Assembly (NCBI GenBank): GCA_029204225.1
Contig: CM055092.1
Location: 13,268,476-13,332,475, forward strand
Origin: Diphasiastrum complanatum
Taxonomy: Eukaryota > Streptophyta > Lycopodiopsida > Lycopodiales > Lycopodiaceae
Direction: 5' to 3'
DNA: 64,000 nt
Below, in pieces: positions 10,741-22,479 of this stretch (its first letter is position 1; every line of letters begins with the position of its first letter). The position numbers were made by a program, and so were the translations under genes. Under the pieces are notes generated by a model. It did not search any database and had not been told where the DNA came from. It worked only from the letters and a program-made list of their open reading frames with translations.

Positions 10741-13220
10741 AATGTAGGTGACTTGCTGCTTTGAGCAACCAACCTGTTGCATTTCACTACCTCGTGTAAC
10801 TTCTATTTCTATCAAATCAACATGATATTAAGCTTCTCATATTACAAAGTCATTCACAAACTCACTGCTCAATGAAGTTACATTTCAACAATCACCTATA
10901 ACGTAATAATCAACTCAACATAGACTAATTCTTTTCTCAAGTTTTGTGTACGATATAAAACATTACTAATTGACAAAATCATGATGTATTTTTCAAATTT
11001 TTTACATCTTCTCAAACAAAATCAACTACAACCATCTTGAATAAATAATGTACAATCACATCTATAATCAATCGTGGATTATGTTGTCCGATACAACAAA
11101 ATTATAATCATCAACAAATCTTATCAATTTGTTGTAACTTTTAAATGTCTATTTTAAACTAACAACAAACTAATATCAAATTTTTAGTATACAATACAAA
11201 CTTATGAAGATCATGCACATATTTCAAAATCAAAACATAAATCCATTGCACAAAATAATTTCTCACACATTTTTAAATTTTACTTTAAATTATTTTTCTC
11301 ATATTATGTCACAAATGCCTTTCCATAATGCTAACTTGTATGCTTCGCATAAAGTAAAATTATGACATTATGACATGGCAAGGCCTTTGTGGTATGATAC
11401 CACATTGTTCTTGTTTATTGTTAAAGTCCATTTGATGCTTTGCTTGCAAGAAACATTGCTCAAATGTCACATGCAACCAATGCATGTGCAAGATATGCAT
11501 AATGTATGTTTGAGAAAATAAGATAGAATAAAGCTAACTAAAAATGCATTGTATGCACTCTTTTTTATTGTCTCCTTAAGCATTCAAACATTGCAGGTGG
11601 CAGAGCTAAAAATTCACACAATGGTTGAACCTTTGCTTTTCATTCTATTCACACTATTACATAACCATTGATTTGCATGTATTCATATATGCCACAAGCC
11701 ATTTTGGGTACTCACCAAAGGCAAAACTACAACCACGCTAATTATAGGGTATAGGCCTATTGCACCTCTCCACCTAATCATACAAAGAAAATCTCGTACT
11801 TTTAAACCTCCCAGAGTAGAAGTGATCAACAACTACTAGGCCTCATTTTGTGAAAAAAAAAGGTGCCTTTGAAATATGCTTATACGAAAGCAAATTGTTT
11901 GTTCATAGCTATAGGTTATGAGATCCAAAATACAAAAGAAAGGTGCCTTTGAAATGATATATCTTTGGCAATCCAACTATACAATAATTTGAGGTGCTTG
12001 GTCATGAATTCTTTATGAAAAGAAAAATGCACGCAAATAGGGGAAAAAAAATCATTCAAAAGCAAATGTGTATATACTTCACACATCCTATGTTAGTGTT
12101 GTGAATAAGACCGAAAGGTACCAATCTTTCCATTGTGGTAGAGAACATAGTGTTAACTTGTTATGGACTTATTTTAAATTCACAATTCATCGACTTACCA
12201 CCTACTCAATCAAGTCCATAATATGTACCCCTCAATAAAATTTGATAGTCACATGTTGTTCCAAAAATGCTCCTACTTTTTGGTAGGCAGGTTTGTATTT
12301 TTTTTCTTCTCAATTAATAACATTTTGTAGTTGAGTATAAATAATGAGCAACAAACACTTCCATAAAACTCCGCTTCGATTTGAGAATCATTGATGGCAA
12401 TGGAGGCCCATGCTCAAATGCATGGAAGATCAAGAGCCTATGCTTCAAATATAATGTGGTTATTGGCTTTGGCCCATTCTTCACATGGCTATTGGAATGA
12501 AATTTGTTATTTTCCCTTCATCAAAATATAATAAAATTTATAGCATACAAACTCAAAAGACAATATCAACAACCTTTATTTATTATATACTCCTCGATAA
12601 GTGGAACAAAAACATAAATCAAGCATGAAGCCACCGACCACACCTTTATTCTACAAATGTTGAGTAGGTCTTAATCTTGAGTGATTAAAGCTAGCATACA
12701 TTGTATTGTCATATTCTTCCGCCAATTAGCATAATAGGATTGGAGTTGCAAAGGAACTATACATTTCATGCTCATGCAAGCTAGCTAGCTATAACTACAA
12801 TGCACATTTACATCCTAGTTAGGCTTGTTAAGCAGCATGCAACATCAAATTTTCACTACTGTTTTTGCCTTCAAATATTGCACTTTGCTTACTTAAACAG
12901 TTCTTAAATCCAACCACGCTAGGACATTTAATGCATGAAGCCAGAAAAAAAATGTACCATCAAATTGTTATCAATCATTGATACAGGATAATTTGAAGTC
13001 TACATCTGTAAAAAGCAACTGTCACATTAACCTGGCACTCGTGTTCATTAAAGCTTGAAATTTGAGGCTTGTACGTCTTTATTTAGAAAGGACACACAGC
13101 CAGATCAATAATGAAGGTCAATATAGATTACTGTTTGACCTTTAGCAACTAGGTATGCTAATCATCAATATACTGTACAGGAATTATTTAGCACAGATAT
13201 TAGTTTGATTCTAGCACCAT
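10741..13220. other. AT-rich intergenic sequence, no gene seen
   Basis: About 2.5 kb with stops in all frames and no recognised domain, RNA or terminal repeat. A word aggtgcctttgaaat occurs twice (about 11860 and 11941), hinting at a small duplicated segment. Confidence 0.4.
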
Positions 13221-13458
13221 AAAGATGGTCAAGTGTAATAAGTACGAACTTCATGCCACACACACACACGGATCTATTCCGCCTGATTGTGTTGCCCAAG
13301 AGAGCTTTCATATTTGCTGCTATCTAAGCAAGAGCAATGAGCACTCTTGTTTGTTTCAAATTATCCAGCTGCACTCGAACAGAGCAAATTCCCTCTTTTT
13401 TATTGGCCTTTTTAAAAAATTTATTGAACATCGATTTAATAAACAAGATTTGCATAGA

Positions 13459-15226
13459 TTAGAAGCCCCAAATGCATATGAACTTGAGACAGCTTGGGAC
13501 TGTTGTAGAGTCTGCTACAGCTGATGCTTTGGCAGCCAGAAGTTGACCATATGCACACTGCAGACAAACAAGAAATAGAACATTATTGATGATCTCCACC
13601 AGAGTTTGAAACCATACAGTGAAAATGGTCAAAGGAAACATACGCAATGGGCAGTTGTATCCACATGGAAAGGGAAGAAGTAAATCCAAATAAGAATATA
13701 TGATTGGTTAAGAAACATTGCTGTATTGGGTAAATGGAGTCGTAACTAAAATTTTGAGCTGATTCATGGATTGGGGAGAGATTCGTGGGATCAAGCCATA
13801 TTTAAACTTGGTGCTGGATGCTTCATAGGAATAAGTACAGGAGTCATTTGTTTCTCATGAAGAGTACATAACACATTTAGGTTGTGATGGAGGGAGGCAG
13901 AAATGAAAAAGATTCATATAATTGAGTTACATGTAAAAAAACTTCTCATTTGCCATCCCATTACGGAGATTCACAGATCAATTTTTCTAGTATTCATGCT
14001 CCCTTTCAAAAAGAAAAAAAAACAGTTCGCATACGTAATCCACCTCCTACACCAACCAAGAAATCCCATACATAACCTGCATGACTGGCCTGAAGAGTTG
14101 AAGATCATAGCCAAGGTTATAGGGGAGCACATACTTCCTGAGACAACTGCAGTTTCCCTTTTCAGTGAAAGGCTAGCGTTCTCTTACTAAATAATAAAAC
14201 TTCAAAAAAAGAAACCAGAAAAATGTGACAGGAATATATTTATACCGATATTAAGGAGATGGCTATACACACTTGCAGATCATTAATCAGCAAAAGCCTT
14301 CCACCATACTATTTCCGTGGGCCGCGCCTGCTTTTCCCACCAGTAGATTTCCCATCCCATGCACTTGCACCAAAAAAGAGGAAAACCCAGAAGAATGCCA
14401 TGAAAAATATTTTTGTTGATGTGCTGACCCGCTCCCACATATCTGCTCATTAAACATCCAAAGTATATAAACTTAGAAAAGACTTTTCAGTTTCAGAACA
14501 AGGGCAATTGAAAACACTAAATTATGCTAGAACATGCTATCAAATCATTTGATAGCCAACGAATCTCATCTTTAATATTGAGCATGTAAACATGTGGATG
14601 TAACAACTTGAGCAAGTTAACTCTAGGAATCAACAAAGTCTTTTTCATACATGTTCATACTGCTTTGAGACATTTAAAGATATAAAAACATATCTAAGTC
14701 TTCTTTGTCATGTTGCGGTCCAAAATGCTACATTTTCAAGCATGTACGAAAGATACGTTTCAAAATGGTTCCAGACGATTCTTTGGAATACTGGCCAGAT
14801 CTTTTTTTTGGGTAAGAGATTCAATATGGGAGTTAATAAAACATTTGTTTGAGGACAATGCCTGTAATGCAGAAATAGAAGGTGTAGCCTGATTGGGCCT
14901 ATGAGACTTGATAGTGAAGCTACAATCTGAATTCAGAAAGGGGAGAAAACAACATTTTGCTTAAAACTTAGTGGCTTTCAGTAGGGCAACTTTAGCCGCT
15001 CTCGCACACTATAAATATACATTTCTCCATAAAAAGACAAGTTTCTAGGGCAAACTGAGTGTTGATGGGATTCAAGCTACTGCCTAAGATCAGTGGTGGC
15101 CATAAATAAAAAAGCACTTGCTAGTCTCTGGCAATCAGTGTGCAGATTCTCCTCTTTGGTGAAGGTTGTCTCACAATTGGCTTGTGCAGCAGACCACTAC
15201 ATGCGACTATTTCATTGAGCTTCATC
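13459..15226 (-). CDS. candidate multi-exon gene, unrecognised (exon-like segments)
   Basis: Minus-strand segments look like exons bounded by splice-type signals. The first is 15225-15120, after a ctcctcacag acceptor, with MKLNEIVACSGLLHKPIV. The second is 14442-14309, after agcag, reading into a hydrophobic helix (FFMAFFWVFLFFGASAW) and a basic tail ending in K-stop. The third is 14186-14077 (RETAVVSGSMCSPITLAM), ending at a GCAG|GTTATG donor. The fourth is 13557-13459, after tttgtctgcag, with AYGQLLAAKASAVADSTTVP and a stop. They do not join into one proven reading frame, and the stop at 14309 would end a transcript before the last two, so there may be two genes or chance signals. I do not recognise the product. 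Transcript evidence would be needed to define the exons. Confidence 0.25.
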
Positions 15227-15238
15227 CTGTGAGGAGAA

Positions 15239-15714
15239 TGTTAAGATACAATTAATTGTTGCAACATTCATGGCTGGGTGGTAGTTATGGACTCGGCTCA
15301 TTACATATATTACTTTACTGTTGTTATACACAAGCAGGCCCCTGGGCCCTTTATATTCATGTACTAGCCTTTGGTCCCATTTATTCATTTATTAGGTACT
15401 TGACCATATGATATTGGAGTGGGGCCCCTCTTGTAGGAGGGCACACTATTCTCTTCTTTTTGATTAGGTTCACTGACATTATCTTATCCTCTAGAAGGCT
15501 CCATGAAGGTTCCATTTTAGGGCCTCTTTGTCGTCTTTGTCGGTATAAGTAGGACCTATTGTCATTCATTTCATAGATGATGATATTGATCTCTCCCTTT
15601 AGTCTCCTTAAGCATTCTCTTTGCCGCTTTCTAGGGCTAGCTCTTGCTTATGTGCTGCTTTCTTAGCTTAGCTGTTGATATGCTGTAAATCTGTTCGTAA
15701 CTTGGTACTAGAGC
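15239..15714 (+). repeat. probable 5' LTR and PBS of an old Ty3/gypsy (element J)
   Basis: The sequence TGGTACTAGAGC (15703-15714) is a near match to the initiator tRNA-Met primer site TGGTATCAGAGC used by plant LTR elements. It precedes a gypsy gag. TGTTAAGATAC at 15239 could be the LTR start, giving an LTR of about 460 bp. The LTR end and a matching 3' LTR were not established. Confidence 0.45.
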
Positions 15715-16740
15715 ACTTTCCTTGGCGGATTTTCCGCTAAACTTGGTGGGTACAAGAAAAAAAATTGGCATATGTCTGACGGCTATTTTAGAGGCCGCTA
15801 TCTTTTCTGGCAGCTATTTTGGCAGATTTTATTTGAGCAATACCTATTGCATTTTCTAGCGCCTTATCTGGAGGAGGTTTCAGCAGTTTTTCATTAGCAT
15901 TTTTCTCCAAGAGGGCGCCCATTTGTACATTGGATTTTCAGCAGACAGATCTACATTTTGCAAGTTTTACGTCAGTCATTGGAGGAGGATCAGTGCCCAC
16001 CGAACCACCTATCTAAAACCCATCCAGCTTACGACCTGTTCGGGTTCCTTTGATGGAAATCTATTAGAGAATTGGTTTTCTAAGTTTGAGACTTATTACT
16101 TGATGTACTCCAAGACTGATGTCCAAAAGATCTAGTTAGCTGCCCTACATTTGGATGGACGAGCTGCTACTTGGTGGCGTGTTATGTTACTGAGCCTGAG
16201 TGAGAGTGGATGCATGTGTGGACTACTTTTCGTTGTGACCTCTGCCATGCTACTATTAATCTCAGCGGTTAAGTTGCCAACGAAATAATTTTTGCAACCT
16301 TTCTCATATCGGTGATTTAGCTCTTTATACTGATCATTTTATGGAGCTATCCTACCTCTTTATTGATTTACAGCCTATTAAGCTCATATCCCATTATAGA
16401 GCTAACCTTCGAGGTCCCTTATGCTATGATGTCACACCTTTTTGCCCTATGACGCTTACTGATGCTATATCACTTGCTACTACACTACAACATAAGTATC
16501 CCGAGACCTCTGCTTCATCTCGCTTTTCTCATTCCCTCCCTAGTGGCATACCCACTTTTGTTCCCTCTGCCCCTGCTGCTATTTCTGCTTCTCCTACTAC
16601 CTCGACTTTTGTTTTACCTTCTTTTTTGGTCTGACCTTCTGTACCTTGACCTGCTTTTGTTCGTCGTTATACTACTGCAGAGTTCACTAAAATTCATTAG
16701 AAGCATCTATGTTTCCATCTACTTGATCGGCTGCCATTGA
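15715..16740 (+). pseudogene. Ty3/gypsy gag fragment (element J)
   Basis: Gag is the capsid protein. Frames spread over 15923-16700 show the retrotransposon-gag pattern GSFDGNLLENWFSKFETYY, then ALHLDGRAATWWR after an in-frame stop, DHFMELSYLFIDLQPIKL, and a Pro/Ser-rich stretch. YTTAEFTKIH then leads into KHLCFHLLDR, which resembles the start of a degraded zinc knuckle. No protease or RT follows. The next gypsy coding sequence of comparable decay is the RNase H/integrase at 24.9-25.9 kb, possibly the other half of this element, separated by a hAT/chromovirus nest. Confidence 0.7.
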
Positions 16741-17464
16741 TATTCATATAGTTTTGCTAGTTGGAAAATGCTATGTGAATGACTTTTGTTGTTTTATACT
16801 ATCAATACCTATGAATGCGTTCATAATAAAGCACTTTCCTGAGCGGTTAAGAATGCTTTTTGTTTTCTGGTTTCTTTGCAAGTTTTTGGATCTTCATGTT
16901 TGTTTTTGTGATTTTCCTTGTAGGTTTTAGGATCTTCAACGAAGGACTAAGATCTGCCATCTCTTTTCTCTCTTCATCTCTCTAGTTGGATATTCATCTT
17001 TTGGCAGATCTTTAGCTCTCTCTTTCTAGACAGTTTTCTGGCCATTTTTCTCTCTCTAGCTGTTTTATGTTTCTAGCAATTATTCTTTTCACATTTTTTG
17101 TCATAACTTTTTCGTTTCTGATCAGAATTGAGTTTTGATAGTTGCATTGGTGTCAAGCAAGTCAGGGCCTATGATGATGTGATTTTTTTTTGTTGGCCGT
17201 TTTTTGGAAACTCTAATTTTTAGTTTTTGGAAAAACTCATCTTTTTCATCCTTTTTCACGATAATAGTTCAAAATAATCATATGGATGAGTGTGCTAGGC
17301 TGAGACAAGACTATTGATCCAAGTTTCATGTCAAAGAGAATGATCAATATGTCTGATGTCATAAACAATTAAGCTCTGATAGGTACAATCAGTGGGCCAA
17401 TGGCCCAGTACATGAGTATGATAGATGGACAATGGACAATAGACTCATAGACAACGATGAATCT
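16741..17464. other. non-coding flank between gypsy J and hAT tail
   Basis: No coding motif is visible. It lies just beyond the stop codon of the minus-strand hAT frame, so it may hold the hAT 3' UTR and terminal inverted repeat. I could not pick out a TIR pair. Confidence 0.3.
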
Positions 17465-17864
17465 CTATGAATCGGAGGCATCATGATCAGATGGGGATTC
17501 CTCCTCATCACTATCACTAGTAGACAAGTAGGAAGATAAGGAATCCTCCTCGAGTGTGTATGGCTGTGTACTTGTCTCTGCCTCTTCCCCTACCTTTGCC
17601 CCTACCTCTGCCTCTACCTTTGCCCCTGCCATTGTCGCTATCATTGCCTCTAGGTCTACCAGGGCCTCGCCGGGCCGCTACTCCCTCTGCCTATGACGTT
17701 GCTGTGTTTGGCTCAACATGCAAATCCATCAGGCGTACGCTATGCCTCCCCCCCCTCTGCGTACAAGTGATGCAGGCTCGGCCTATGTCTCTGCATCGGG
17801 ATCCACGCACCACACATCATCTCCAATGTCCATCTCCATCTCATCATTCAAGGCCTCATCCTCC
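17465..17864 (-). pseudogene. C-terminal tail of a hAT transposase, beyond the chromovirus
   Basis: On the minus strand an acidic segment EDEALNDEMEMDIGDDVW leads, across frame changes, to a Gly/Arg-rich run (GRGKGRGRGR) and then an acidic Ser/Asp-rich end, LSTSDSDEEESPSDHDASDS with a stop at 17465-17467. It lies exactly where the hAT coding sequence from 24598-24106 would continue if the inserted Ty3/gypsy were removed. The acidic and basic low-complexity tail after the dimerisation domain fits plant hAT-like proteins. At least one stop and one frameshift are present. Linking the two halves is an inference from orientation, position and composition. Confidence 0.55.
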
Positions 17865-18124
17865 ACAGGGCAAGACAGTGTGAGTAGTGTGCCCCAGCAC
17901 GGTCCATAGCCATGGCGGGCCTAACACAGTCTAGGGACCCTGTCCAGGGCCCCCAGTTGGGTCCCGACGTGCAGTCGGCCACGTCAGTGACACGTGGCCG
18001 ACACTTGGCAGTTGCATGCTATCAGTCCTCACACTGGGCTAGGAGGGGCTTACTCTATATCAGGGAGTAGGCAAGGTTGGGTGGATCAATTAGTGTTTGC
18101 CCTACTCTGGTAGGAACTATTACA
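17865..18124 (+). repeat. 5' LTR of element C, lacking its first ~88 bp
   Basis: It aligns with 23836-24105 of the 3' LTR from ACAGGGCAAGACAG onward and ends ..TTACA before the PBS. Upstream of 17865 the sequence is hAT coding rather than LTR. The start was therefore lost, by deletion or by recombination at the target. Confidence 0.88.
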
Positions 18125-18125
18125 C

Positions 18126-18137
18126 TGGTATCAGAGC
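18126..18137 (+). other. primer binding site, initiator tRNA-Met
   Basis: TGGTATCAGAGC matches the usual plant primer site complementary to the 3' end of initiator tRNA-Met. It lies one base after the LTR end. About 0.87 kb of non-coding leader (18138-19004) follows before gag. Confidence 0.9.
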
Positions 18138-19004
18138 CATCTCCATCTTTGGGAGCTTAGTAGCAGCAGTAGAGAAAACTATCAGAAGATAGGAAAAATC
18201 TCAGAGATTTTCAGAAAAGCATAGAAGAGGAGACTCGTTGTAGGAGCAGCTTTAAAGTCCTTGAATCTTGCTGAGAATTCATGATAATAGGAAGTAGAAT
18301 TCCTTGGGTAGACAAATCGCTGGAAAGGCAGCTGTTTACCTCTGTTTTTGGAGATCTATTCCCTGAATTTTGAGCGAATTTAGAGCAGAGATCAGCGAGC
18401 AAATCCATCGCTAGAGCAGTGGCCCTCAAATCTGAATTTCGGAGGAAGTTCTTAGTAGAATAGAGCGACTTCTGAGCCGAATTTGAGCAGCGGGGCGACA
18501 GTGAAGAGGGAGGGTGAAGTTTTGCCCTTCTTTTCAGAGATTTTTCGGATATTTGGGCATCAGATTCTCTTGCTACAGATCAGCGAGCAGACTGCCACCA
18601 GATTTCAGAATTTGCAAGTGGATTTGGGCTTCAAATCTGGTTTTTCAGAACCAATACAGAAGCTGTCAAACCAACGAGGGGGGATAGCAAAAGATTTCAG
18701 ATCTTTTTGCACCTTTTCCTCCTATTCGAATTTCTCAGAGCCACAGGTCTGCTAGCAAGCCAGCGAGCTATTCTAGTCAAGTAACCAGAAATTTGGTACT
18801 ATTTTGGAGCTTCAAACTGGGATTTTCCAAGACAGCAGGTCTAAAATTTTGGATAAAAGAGCTGAGAGGGTTCCTCTTCGTATTTTCTTTGGAAGTACAG
18901 TCCTCAGAAACAGCTAAGTCATCTTTCCCTCTTTGTACAGTTGTAAATTAGTCTTTCTGACTTTTTTTTTCAGAAGTTAAGGTACCTCTCTTTCAGTTCT
19001 GAAA

Positions 19005-20598
19005 ATGACCACTCCTCAGGGACCTGATCAACCACCGGAGAGAGGCATCGACGAACTTGAAACAGAAGCCTTGGCTTACAGTAAAGGGAAGAACCTATGG
19101 AAATGGAAGAACAAGAACAGTTCGCCGAAGAACTCGACGAATTGGTTACCAAGGAGCAGTTTCTCCACTTGGCAACAGAATTGGATGAACTGAAGTTGGC
19201 ATTAGCCAATTTCAAGTCCAGTGTGGACGACTCGTTCGCTGAACTCAAAGGTTTGATTTTGAGTTCCGCAAAAGGAAGCCTTCCCTCCACTTCTCAATTA
19301 TCCCCTTCTTCCATCAGTTTCGGGTGAGACTTTGCGATCTCACCCCAGTGTTTTTAAAGATTTAAAGCCTCCTACTTTTATTGGGGAAGAGAAGGATAGA
19401 AATGCAGATATTCTACAAACCTTCCTCAGCGAATGGAAGAACATTCATGCTCTTAAACAGACCCCTGACCATTTGCAAGCAATTGAGACCAGTCTTTCCT
19501 TAAAGCCCATGGCCTATAAGTGGTGCTTAAATCTCCAGGAGACTGGGCAGACTCCCCGGTCATGGGAAGGCTTTTGAAGAAGCCTTCCTAAGAGAATTCC
19601 TACCAGAAAATAAACTTGATAGAGCCTGGGAAGCCTGGGAAAGAATAGTAATGGACAAGTCCCTAATCCAATATATCTCGCAGTACCGAGAAGCAATTTT
19701 AAAAATTAAAAATATGGATGATTATCAAAAAATCAGAGGGTTTGTCCGAGGCCTCAAAGATGAATATAAAGTAGAGGTCCAGAGAAACTCGCCTACTACC
19801 CTTGAACAAGCTCTCAGATATGCTCAAATCTATGATGATTCAGTGGGTAGGAAGAGGGCGAAACAGCAGCCCCTTTCTGAGCAGCCTCCTCAGAAAGACT
19901 TTCAATTTAAAAAGAGATTTTTAAAAAGAAAGAAAGAAGATAAATTTAAAAGTGAAGCTCCTCAGAAACGCCCTTCACTCATACAGCCCTTAAAACCAGA
20001 AGATTTTGAGAAAGCCAAACAAGAACATTTGTGCTTTGTGTGTATGGGCAAGGGACACACAGTCAGACAGTGTCCCAAGGGGCCTTTCACTAAAAAAGAT
20101 AAAAAAGATAAGAAACAAGTTCATCTTGTTCAGACTGTAAGTTTCCCCAGTGACTCGGCAGCTTCCGAGATCAAAGTGTATCATGAAGATCATGAACACT
20201 GTTGTCAGCTGACCTATGCAATGCTAGCGAGACCCTTCAGTTTTGGGCCGCATGACCTAGTACGTATGCATGGGAAAGTTGGTAACCAGTTAGTAAGAGT
20301 TATGGTTGATGATGGGGCAACCCATAATTTCGTCAACTACACCCTGGTTAAAAAACTTAAACTTCCAGAAGTACCTAGTCAGCATAGGTACATAGTTTTA
20401 CTAGCTAAGGGTGAAGATAAGAAAATTTGGGAAACTATGGTAAGTAACTTGAATCTTGGTATTCAGGGGTACCAAGATGAAATAAACTTTCAGATAATGC
20501 ACCTGGATCGCACAGACATTGTTCTCGGGAGAGATTGGCTCTACAGTTTAGGACCTTCCCTCCACAGAAATTATCAGGAGAACACCCTCAACTTTTAG
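19005..20598 (+). pseudogene. gag and protease of element C
   Basis: Gag begins MTTPQGPDQPPERG at 19005, then passes through shifted frames (19097-19327, 19332-19577) with an acidic coiled-coil-like stretch and TFIGEEKDRNADILQTFL. The frame 19651-20598 carries the rest of gag (FVRGLKDEYKVEVQ), a CCHC knuckle (CFVCMGKGHTVRQC, from residue 128 of that frame), and a retropepsin-like protease. The protease site reads V-D-D-G-A rather than the usual D-S/T-G-A, followed by ILGRDW-type sequence (VLGRDWL). The frame ends 21 bp before the RT frame. At least two frameshifts lie in gag. Confidence 0.85.
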
Positions 20599-20619
20599 CA
20601 TAAAGGCCAAGAGATCCAG

Positions 20620-22248
20620 TTGCATGGGGAGCATGATGTTCCCAACGGTCCTATGGTCTGCAGTTCAAAGCTCTGTCAGCTAATCGGAGACGACGGCCAT
20701 CAGGTATTCTTATGTGACTTTCAGTTTATTCCTGAAGTTTCTATTTCTAGTTCTATACAGCAGAAAATCAGTAAATTAGAAACTTTATTGTCTAAATTTA
20801 AAGATGTTTTTCTTGAAGATTTGCCACATGGTTTGCCACCTAGCAGAGAGGTAGATCATGTAATAAACCTAGTACCAGGTACAGCACCTGTTTCTAAACC
20901 TCCGTATCGGGTCAGCCGAACAGAGGATAAAGAAATAACTAGGTGGTTAACAGATTATCTTGGGAAAGGCCAAATTCAGACCAATAGTTCACCTTGGGCC
21001 TCACCAGTCCTATTAGTGAAAAAGAAAGAGGGGTCTATGCGTCTTTGCGTAGATTACAGAGCCCTCAATAAAGTCACAGTTAAGAATAAATATCCTATGC
21101 CTCGGGCAGACGAGTTGTTTGATCAACTCGACGGGGCTAAGTTTTTCAGTAAAATAGACCTCAGATCGGGATATCATCAAGTCCGTATAAAATCGGAAGA
21201 TGTCCCGAAAACAGCTTTTAGGACTCGTCACGGTCATTATGAGTTTAAGGTGATGCCATTTGGGCTCACAAATGCTCCAGCTACCTTTATGACCTTGATG
21301 AACAGTGTCCTCAGACCATACTTGGGTAAATTTGTAGTCGTATTTTTAGATGACATCCTCGTCTACAGCAAAACGGGGAAGGAGCATCTAAAACACCTCA
21401 AAAAGGTGTTTCGACTGCTCAGAAAGCATAAGCTTTATGCTAAACAATCCAAGTGTGAATTCTTCGTTGAAGAAGTGGCATATTTGGGTCACATTATCTC
21501 GTCAGATGGGATTAAGATGGACCCGAATAAGGTTAAAGCCATACTCAGTTGGCTGAGACCTCATAATATTTTGGAACTTCAGATCTTTCTTGGTTTGGCG
21601 GGATATTACAGACGATTTGTCAAGGAATATGCTCAAATAGCAGTTCCCATGACAAATCTTCTTAAGGGGAAGGGAAAGGAGTTCATTTGGGAGTCCGCAC
21701 AGCAGGAGAGCTTTGATGCTCTCAAAACAGCCTTAGCTACAGCACCAGTTTTAAAAGTCGTCGACCCCAATCAGCCATTTGTGGTCGAAACAGATGCTAG
21801 CAACTTTGCAGTGGGTGCTGCGCTACCTCAGGGTGGACAACCAGATGCGTTCGAGAGTAAAAACCTCGAGCCAGCTCAAACTAGGTACAGTGCCTATGAA
21901 AAGGAACTCTTTTCTATAGTCCATGCCCTTAAGACTTGGAGGCATTATTTGTATGGTGCCAACTTTGAGGTCCTGACAGACCATGAAAGTCTCAGATACC
22001 TTCGCAATCAACCTGAGCTTAGAAGTCAGAAAGCTCGTTGGGCAGAGTTGATGCAAGAGTTTGATATGTCTATCAGATATAGACGGGGGAAATTCAATAC
22101 AGTAGCAGATGCCCTTAGCAGAATGCCTATGATAAACGAGCTGAGTTTTACTCAGATTCGTAATGAGTTACTCGATTCCTTGAGAGGGAAGTGCCAGCAT
22201 GATGCATTCTTCTCTACTATCTGGAACTCAGTCCAGAGCAGACAGTGA
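20620..22248 (+). CDS. reverse transcriptase and RNase H of element C
   Basis: A 542-codon frame. RT motifs are in order: [66 protein letters not shown] and the catalytic [12 protein letters not shown] (Asp 244/245 of the frame). RNase H follows with [43 protein letters not shown] and ADALSRMP. The region is continuous, so these domains are well preserved, while gag before and integrase after are broken. The stop at 22246-22248 falls just before the integrase zinc finger. The true start is unclear, because it is normally part of a larger polyprotein. Confidence 0.92.
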   Translation: MHGEHDVPNGPMVCSSKLCQLIGDDGHQVFLCDFQFIPEVSISSSIQQKISKLETLLSKFKDVFLEDLPHGLPPSREVDHVINLVPGTAPVSKPPYRVSRTEDKEITRWLTDYLGKGQIQTNSSPWASPVLLVKKKEGSMRLCVDYRALNKVTVKNKYPMPRADELFDQLDGAKFFSKIDLRSGYHQVRIKSEDVPKTAFRTRHGHYEFKVMPFGLTNAPATFMTLMNSVLRPYLGKFVVVFLDDILVYSKTGKEHLKHLKKVFRLLRKHKLYAKQSKCEFFVEEVAYLGHIISSDGIKMDPNKVKAILSWLRPHNILELQIFLGLAGYYRRFVKEYAQIAVPMTNLLKGKGKEFIWESAQQESFDALKTALATAPVLKVVDPNQPFVVETDASNFAVGAALPQGGQPDAFESKNLEPAQTRYSAYEKELFSIVHALKTWRHYLYGANFEVLTDHESLRYLRNQPELRSQKARWAELMQEFDMSIRYRRGKFNTVADALSRMPMINELSFTQIRNELLDSLRGKCQHDAFFSTIWNSVQSRQ

Positions 22249-22479
22249 CGGACTCCAGAACCAGTTCCCGGGGCTGGTGCCAGTTCATCCAAGAATACGG
22301 CAGCTTCTGTTGAGGATGATGATGAGTCCGAGTATACGTCAGATGACGTTGAGGATTCTGAGCCTGTATTACCCAAGCAAACCCCAGTGGTTGAGGGTCA
22401 GTTGACTCAAGGATTCAAATGGAAACAGTATTCCATTCAGGATGAGTACTTGCTCTATAGAGATAGAGTATGTTTAGAG

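Noticed and set aside
16462-16740. A 92-codon Leu-rich membrane protein
   Set aside because: It overlaps the decayed gypsy gag in another frame; the gag frames show recognisable family pattern and this one does not.
17554-17883. A plus-strand Leu/Pro-rich protein
   Set aside because: It is the antisense of the Gly/Arg-rich hAT tail; the LPLPLP run is a by-product of the repeat.
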